Assembly: GCA_024643705.1 (NCBI GenBank)
Contig: JAHEML010000070.1
Span: forward strand, 1-9,890
Reading direction: 5' to 3'
Source of the DNA: Caldilineaceae bacterium
GTDB lineage: Bacteria; Chloroflexota; Anaerolineae; Caldilineales; Caldilineaceae
Length of the DNA: 9,890 nucleotides
Each line of letters starts with the position of its first letter. Positions within the stretch are counted from its first letter, which is position 1. The position numbers were made by a program, and so were the translations under genes. Under the pieces are notes generated by a model. That model worked only from the letters and a program-made list of their open reading frames with translations, ran no database searches and had not been told where the DNA came from. Positions 5,855-9,890 of this stretch are shown one piece after another.

Positions 5855-7785
5855 GAACCTTCCAGCCCACCACAAAAGCCGATCCGCAAGTGGTGCAGCC
5901 CTACCGATCCATCCGCCCGGAAGATTATGCGGTGGGCGACCAGGGCGCAAAATTTGTCACGCAAAAATTGGAAAGACCGGGCGGAATTCCCCAGTATGTG
6001 AGCGAAACCAAAGAAGTGCGCGAGGGATCTCGTGGTCTCGAATCTACATATGAGAAACGAGATATTAAGAACCAGAACGTGCTTGCCCAGACGCAAGAAC
6101 GCGGTGGTTATGTGACAACACCCCCCCTGAAGGTAGCCAACACAGGTGAGATGGCTATCGAGGATTCGGGAGGAGAAGCCAAGGTCTTCTATGCAACCGA
6201 TGCTGTGGCCCAGGAAAGCAACCGCAAGTTAACAAAAATCGGCTCTGCCATTGGGTTGGATGCCAATGCCAGCGAATCGTTGGAGGTGCCGGATGTAAAC
6301 GACACCTACCACACAGTCAAAATGCTCCGGCCAACCTATCGAGGCGTGTTAAATGATACAATTGGCGCCATCAGCATCTGCACCGACTTTGTGAAGAACA
6401 TTTTGGGCGTCACCGAAAATGGCTCTCGGGTGGCTGTTCTCCAGAAAGCCCAGTGGGAGCAGGGGACAAGCACTGAACCAGAATACGAAGCACCGATCAG
6501 CAACTCGGAATCGGAGCCAATAAAAGAGATTGTGGGTTACATGAACCGTGATCGGTTCGAAGGTGCCCGGGGTTTGAAGGACGATTTGCAGGGTTTTTCA
6601 ACAAGCGACGTCGATCGGGATTCAGGCGAAGTGATCACCGAGTATCAGGGCATGTCTCGCAGCCGGTTGGGTGGGCGTTCGCGGGAATTGGGCATCAATC
6701 AATATGCCAACCCAGAGGTGGGCGAAGGATATGTGACAAGCTCCATCCGCGAAGCACCCGACGAAGGTCGCTTTTCCACAGTCCAGTATCTCCATGCCAT
6801 CAATCAGGTAGCCAACAGCACCAAGCAACAGAAAGCCGCCATGCACAAGAATATCCGCATGTTGGACCACATCTGGGGTATTCATTATGCCGGTGTGATC
6901 GCCAAGAGCGGCAGTGATACGGTGACTTTTGAGAACTATAATCGGGACCAAATTATCAAGTGGGAAGTAGATACGCTGATCAACGGCCTGCTTCAGCAAT
7001 TTAACGCTTTCCAAGGCATTGTGACCAACGCGATTCAAGACCCAACCGACACAGACATCACCGGCGGCATTTCACCGACGCTTGTCACCCGCATCGCCGA
7101 ACTCCGCAAAGTGATTATCAAGGCAAAGGATATTGGTGGTCTGGGGGTCGCTTTGCAGCAGCGGTTGGACGAATATGCCACAAGCTATGCTGGGGTGATG
7201 GGATCGAGCAATAAGCTCTATCACTTCAAGATGTATGGGCAGGAAGAAGGGCAGAGCTTCCATGAGCAGTGGAAAGATGTGACCGAGAACTCGGTCACCC
7301 TGCGCATCCGTGAATCTGGCTCGATTATGCAGAACAATACTGTGCAGCGCATTCAGACGAAATCGAACGACGCAGTTGTGGCTCTTGGGCGTGTCCAGGG
7401 CGGATTGCACAGCCGAGGGGTGATTGATCAACTGATTCAAAATATGATTCGCTTAGGCGATCAACATATTCTACTGGTCGACGAAGCAAATGCTGTGCGC
7501 GATTACAAGGCGATTGAAAGCCAGTTCGATATTCTGATGAAGCGCGAGGCGACTTCCTCTCTTTATGATCTCTTCGATAACTCGCAAACCGTGACCGGCC
7601 AGCAGGTTCAACTGCCCGGCGAGCCTACTTGTGATTCAGTCATCGCGCTGATTAATCAATGGATTACTGCCAATTCGAAATTTACCTTCTCAAGGACCGA
7701 ATCTGCCCTGCGTCGGCAAAGGGTCGGCCATCTAACATATATCCGCACAGCGGTCAATGCGCTCAAAGCTGCCTTTAACATTTAG
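5065..7785 (+). CDS. DUF4157 (eCIS core) effector with possible cysteine hydrolase-like C-terminus
   Basis: The protein is 906 residues. The leader (LQRTIGNEAT from residue 51, then PAGDAYEQEADRVA) and DUF4157 (HELTH at 249-253) are close copies of those in the gene before it. The boundary reads GVART instead of GVQR. The C-terminal 640 residues are unrelated to the other payloads. A plausible catalytic set is C439 (ISICTDFVKNILG), H607 (IHYAGVIAKSG) and N624 (TFENYNR), in the Cys then His then polar order used by NlpC/P60 and papain-like hydrolases. Only one other cysteine is visible, near the C-terminus. After this comes FKMYG (Y724, G725) and FHEQW (H733, W736), a pairing I have the impression of seeing in other DUF4157 proteins. 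The last 150 residues look helical. No signal peptide or membrane segment is seen. Family assignment of the payload is tentative; the effector role is inferred from the module and context. The TAG stop is 2 bases from the stop of the opposing gene. Confidence 0.85.
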   Translation: MPKVQPVQTDKTVKSSPARSSAPQIGQSTDSILQRLESAPASLRPADVEHLQRTIGNEATSHFLQAKLKLGPAGDAYEQEADRVAKQVVRASRQSKPAPKEAQQEGIQRDELDEEMMQAKPLAERITPVQRTFVAPPPNFRKVQRDDLEDDELQAAPNHGFEGGDVDTDVARTIESAKGGGQPLHDGVRSSMEQGFGADFGGVRVHTGGQADELNRSLNARAFTTGSDIFFGKGQYDPGSTGGQELIAHELTHTVQQGAAGVARTFQPTTKADPQVVQPYRSIRPEDYAVGDQGAKFVTQKLERPGGIPQYVSETKEVREGSRGLESTYEKRDIKNQNVLAQTQERGGYVTTPPLKVANTGEMAIEDSGGEAKVFYATDAVAQESNRKLTKIGSAIGLDANASESLEVPDVNDTYHTVKMLRPTYRGVLNDTIGAISICTDFVKNILGVTENGSRVAVLQKAQWEQGTSTEPEYEAPISNSESEPIKEIVGYMNRDRFEGARGLKDDLQGFSTSDVDRDSGEVITEYQGMSRSRLGGRSRELGINQYANPEVGEGYVTSSIREAPDEGRFSTVQYLHAINQVANSTKQQKAAMHKNIRMLDHIWGIHYAGVIAKSGSDTVTFENYNRDQIIKWEVDTLINGLLQQFNAFQGIVTNAIQDPTDTDITGGISPTLVTRIAELRKVIIKAKDIGGLGVALQQRLDEYATSYAGVMGSSNKLYHFKMYGQEEGQSFHEQWKDVTENSVTLRIRESGSIMQNNTVQRIQTKSNDAVVALGRVQGGLHSRGVIDQLIQNMIRLGDQHILLVDEANAVRDYKAIESQFDILMKREATSSLYDLFDNSQTVTGQQVQLPGEPTCDSVIALINQWITANSKFTFSRTESALRRQRVGHLTYIRTAVNALKAAFNI

Positions 7786-7787
7786 AA

Positions 7788-9359
7788 TCACCCCAGACCG
7801 TTTTCCTCGAATCCCATCTTCACATAGCTGGCAACAGTGCCTGGCAGGGCATCCAACGAAAGAGTGTTGTCGGTGTCAATTGCCTTAGCCTCCTCCAGGA
7901 TCATCTGCATCAAGGTACTGGGCGCGCCTTTGGCCCTGTCGACTCCAATCAAATTATCTGGCGAGCCAACGATATACTCCACGTGGGCGCCCCCGTTTAC
8001 ATCCCATTCGATCCAGGCTGCGGCTTGAAGCATCCCAGTGTCGTCGATTACCCCGCGAAACTCCTCGTTCTCATCGCCTTCTTCCATCGACGATCCTTCA
8101 TCCTCATCACTGGAAGGCAGATTATCATAAATATCTGTAGCTACTGTGTGGGCACGATCATACAGGTCCCGTTTACTTATGTCATCTTCTTGGTCAGACA
8201 ACACGGTGTACCGCTCCAACCAGCCCCATATTGCTGCGTCTATCGCCTCGTCTGGCTCGGTGACATAGTTAAAGTTGTTGGCACGCTGCGTCGGAGCCAG
8301 TCGACCACCGTTGCGTAAGGTCATTGATGTTGTTCCCTCGTCACCCGGCTCCCGAGCAATAAGGCGGAATCCTACATTACGGACAGATCGATAGAAGTTC
8401 GCTCCTCCCAAATCGACAAAGAGATCGTCTTTCAATCGGCGTAGGAAGGTAGCGTTATCTCCCAGAGGATAAATAGGTACATAGCGAAAGGTAGAGCGAT
8501 CGTATTGGAACATTTGTTGAGACTCATGTTTATAGAAGTCTCCCTGTCGCTCCAACTGGACATTTAGGTCTGGTGCCCACACCATGCGTGGATCGGCCCG
8601 TTGGGTATATTGTCGGGTGTCTTCGTTGTAGATGTATCTGGCCGTATGCCAACCGTGTTGCAAGTCCCCAGCAGATTTGCGCACAGTGGCTTCATTCCGC
8701 TCCCGGCTGACCAGTTCCATAATCTGCCCGGTTGCATCTCGCGTATCTCTCACCCGCCGTGTCCTCGGCGGACCATCAACAACCAATTGACGCTGGATGG
8801 TGTTTGGCTGAGCCGTGAAAACCCGTGTCGCCGGGTTCGCCTCGCGCGCCGGTGAGCCGACACCCCGGTTTGCGTCGATTGCTTTTCGTCGGATTTCGTG
8901 GATCGGTGGAGGTGGAGCAAAGACGGTGATCGGGGATTGGTGATAGCCTTCACTCTGGGGTGTGGCCGTGGGTTCGGCATAGCGGGCTGCCCAAATGGGT
9001 GGCGCCATTTGCTCCTCGTCCCGTTGCACTGCAGAGCGCTGCACCCTGGGTGTCGGCTGCTTTGGGGGGTGCGCGGGAATGTCGCGCCGAATCTCCGGTT
9101 GGGAGCCAGAGCTTAGCCTGGTCTGTAAGATGTGTTCAGTGGCTCGGTTGCCGATCGTCCGCTGCAAGTGCTGGATGTCGTCGGCGCGCAGGGTGCTGGG
9201 TAGTAAGTCGGCGCGACGCAAAGCACCGCGTGCCGATGCCGCCCGCATGTGGGGTTCTTGTGTTGAATGGTTCTGCCGAGCCCCGCTCTCTCCCCCGGCC
9301 TTCTCAGGTTGGGTGTTAGATCGTTCAGCCACGTCGTTTGTACCAATGGTTTGTTCCAA
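7788..9359 (-). CDS. Effector-like protein with short eCIS-type leader, no DUF4157, and GNAT-like C-terminus
   Basis: The protein is 523 residues from a TTG start. LQRTIGNRATEHILQ (from L65) matches the leader of the DUF4157 proteins, and the linker has the same QR-type motifs (RVQRSAVQRDE, NTIQRQL). The PAGDAYEQEADRVA segment and the whole DUF4157 core, including HELTH, are missing. Residues about 195-400 are not recognised. An acidic stretch (about 412-433) precedes a C-terminal domain with GNAT acetyltransferase features: a strand HVEYIVGSPDN (from 459), a KGAPSTL loop and helix (477-483) in the acetyl-CoA-binding motif position, and ALPGTVASYVKMGFEENG at the end, the usual 'x-Y-x-K-x-GF' finish. 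It could acetylate a target protein or small molecule; the substrate is unknown. The start is uncertain: no ribosome binding site precedes the TTG, GTG at 9332 and ATG at 9248 are alternatives, and a well-placed ATG just upstream is out of frame. It is 12 bases after the upstream gene, so probably co-transcribed. Confidence 0.8.
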   Translation of the reverse strand: MEQTIGTNDVAERSNTQPEKAGGESGARQNHSTQEPHMRAASARGALRRADLLPSTLRADDIQHLQRTIGNRATEHILQTRLSSGSQPEIRRDIPAHPPKQPTPRVQRSAVQRDEEQMAPPIWAARYAEPTATPQSEGYHQSPITVFAPPPPIHEIRRKAIDANRGVGSPAREANPATRVFTAQPNTIQRQLVVDGPPRTRRVRDTRDATGQIMELVSRERNEATVRKSAGDLQHGWHTARYIYNEDTRQYTQRADPRMVWAPDLNVQLERQGDFYKHESQQMFQYDRSTFRYVPIYPLGDNATFLRRLKDDLFVDLGGANFYRSVRNVGFRLIAREPGDEGTTSMTLRNGGRLAPTQRANNFNYVTEPDEAIDAAIWGWLERYTVLSDQEDDISKRDLYDRAHTVATDIYDNLPSSDEDEGSSMEEGDENEEFRGVIDDTGMLQAAAWIEWDVNGGAHVEYIVGSPDNLIGVDRAKGAPSTLMQMILEEAKAIDTDNTLSLDALPGTVASYVKMGFEENGLG

Positions 9360-9369
9360 GACACATCAA

Positions 9370-9386
9370 CATCAAAAACTCTTCCT
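9370..9386 (-). promoter_or_regulatory. AGGAAG ribosome binding site and TGATG stop/start overlap, out of frame with the next gene
   Basis: Reading the minus strand, AGGAAG (9386-9381) is followed after 8 bases by an ATG (9372-9370) that overlaps the TGA stop (9374-9372) of the upstream gene. This is a classic translational coupling arrangement. Its frame runs only 15 codons to a TGA at 9327-9325 and differs from the 523-residue frame by one base. It may be a remnant of the original start, a small coupled leader peptide, or coincidence. Confidence 0.4.
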
Positions 9387-9890
9387 GTCCATCAACCAAT
9401 CCATCGCGGGATAGGCTTCTCCGGTTAGCTCGGGCACGGCCATGACACCTTCCAGTTCGACCATTCCCATGTTCAAGGCCATCAGCGTGTTGTACATCTG
9501 GTCCGACTTGGGTTTGTAGTGGCCGCTGTTTACATCAATTCGCTCCAAGTCGCCTGGCTTCTTGAAATGCATGTGGCCTGCGCCCTTTACCCCTTGCCCA
9601 GCCATAAACGATGAATGGTGGACAATTCCTTTCTTTGTGCTCCCACCCGGGCTTGCGTAAAATCTATTGGCCTGGCTGAGAACGTAGATGTTTTCGCCAT
9701 CCAACGGTGCCTTGCTTTTCTTGTATGTTATCGAGCGGCTCAATTTAAGCTCGTAGGCCGAGCGCTCCTCTTCATCAAAATAGTCCACTTCGCCCATCGG
9801 CCCAAGATTCCTGTCCATGGTGACAAGCCAATCAAAGAAGTATTCCTGCGAAGAACTCTTGGCCCATTGCCTAGCGTGGGATTCCAGACC
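9372..9890 (-). CDS. 3' part of a gene ending in an HHSSF...SGHYKP domain resembling plant IQM proteins
   Basis: The minus-strand frame is open to the window edge, so this is the C-terminal 172 residues of a larger protein; the ATG at 9818 is preceded by coherent in-frame sequence (YFFDWLVTMDRN) and need not be the start. Conserved-looking elements in order are GENIYVLSQANRFYA, HHSSFMAGQGVKGAGHM (HHSSFMAG at 9620-9597), SGHYKP (9527-9510) and a final helix ending LMALNMGMVELEGV. From memory, the same series (a VLS strand, HSSFLAGG...AAG, then SGHYxP) marks the C-terminal region of plant IQM calmodulin-binding proteins and assorted bacterial toxin-like proteins. Its biochemical activity is not known to me. 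By position it is the first of a minus-strand pair and may carry an eCIS leader upstream, outside the window. Confidence 0.75.
   Translation of the reverse strand, partial: GLESHARQWAKSSSQEYFFDWLVTMDRNLGPMGEVDYFDEEERSAYELKLSRSITYKKSKAPLDGENIYVLSQANRFYASPGGSTKKGIVHHSSFMAGQGVKGAGHMHFKKPGDLERIDVNSGHYKPKSDQMYNTLMALNMGMVELEGVMAVPELTGEAYPAMDWLMDRKSF

Noticed and set aside
5155..6096. 313-residue open frame on the minus strand across the DUF4157 leader
   Set aside because: It is antisense to the well-supported effector leader; its length follows from the GC-rich codon use there, and the equivalent region of the other copy gives only fragments.

Overview
This window reads as an accessory locus that encodes modular effector (toxin-like) proteins of the kind loaded into extracellular contractile injection systems (eCIS). 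Three plus-strand genes carry the DUF4157 'eCIS core' module with its HExxH signature (HELTHTVQQ). Two of them also preserve the conserved N-terminal leader (LQRTIGN, then a PAGDAYEQEADRVA segment), and a minus-strand gene keeps a shortened leader without DUF4157. Behind these shared N-termini sit unrelated C-terminal domains, which is the logic of a polymorphic effector array. No eCIS structural gene (sheath, tube, baseplate, ATPase) lies in the window. The host cannot be fixed. Leaders of this type are, from memory, common in Chloroflexota and other environmental bacteria, so a Chloroflexota-like host is a weak inference.

Layout. Bases 1-2142 (+): 3' part of an effector gene that enters the window inside DUF4157 and has a long unrecognised C-terminus. 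2143-2438: a spacer with a phased inverted repeat built on CACAGAT units, then an extended -10 promoter and a ribosome binding site. 2439-4985 (+): leader, DUF4157, an SH3-like linker and a C-terminal domain resembling the dehydratase (DUF4135, kinase-like) half of LanM lanthipeptide synthetases, with no cyclase. 5065-7785 (+): leader and DUF4157 with a C-terminus carrying a possible Cys-His-Asn hydrolase core. 7788-9359 (-): short leader, no DUF4157, GNAT-like acetyltransferase C-terminus. 9372-9890 (-): 3' part of a gene ending in an HHSSF...SGHYKP domain that resembles the C-terminal region of plant IQM proteins.

The plus-strand genes probably form a series, with a promoter before the second gene and only 79 bases before the third. 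The two minus-strand genes look co-transcribed. The two groups converge tail to tail with 2 bases between stop codons. The working model is that the shared N-terminal module addresses different enzymatic payloads to one delivery machine. The LanM-like payload is the most striking element. All family calls come from reading motifs by eye; no database search was possible.
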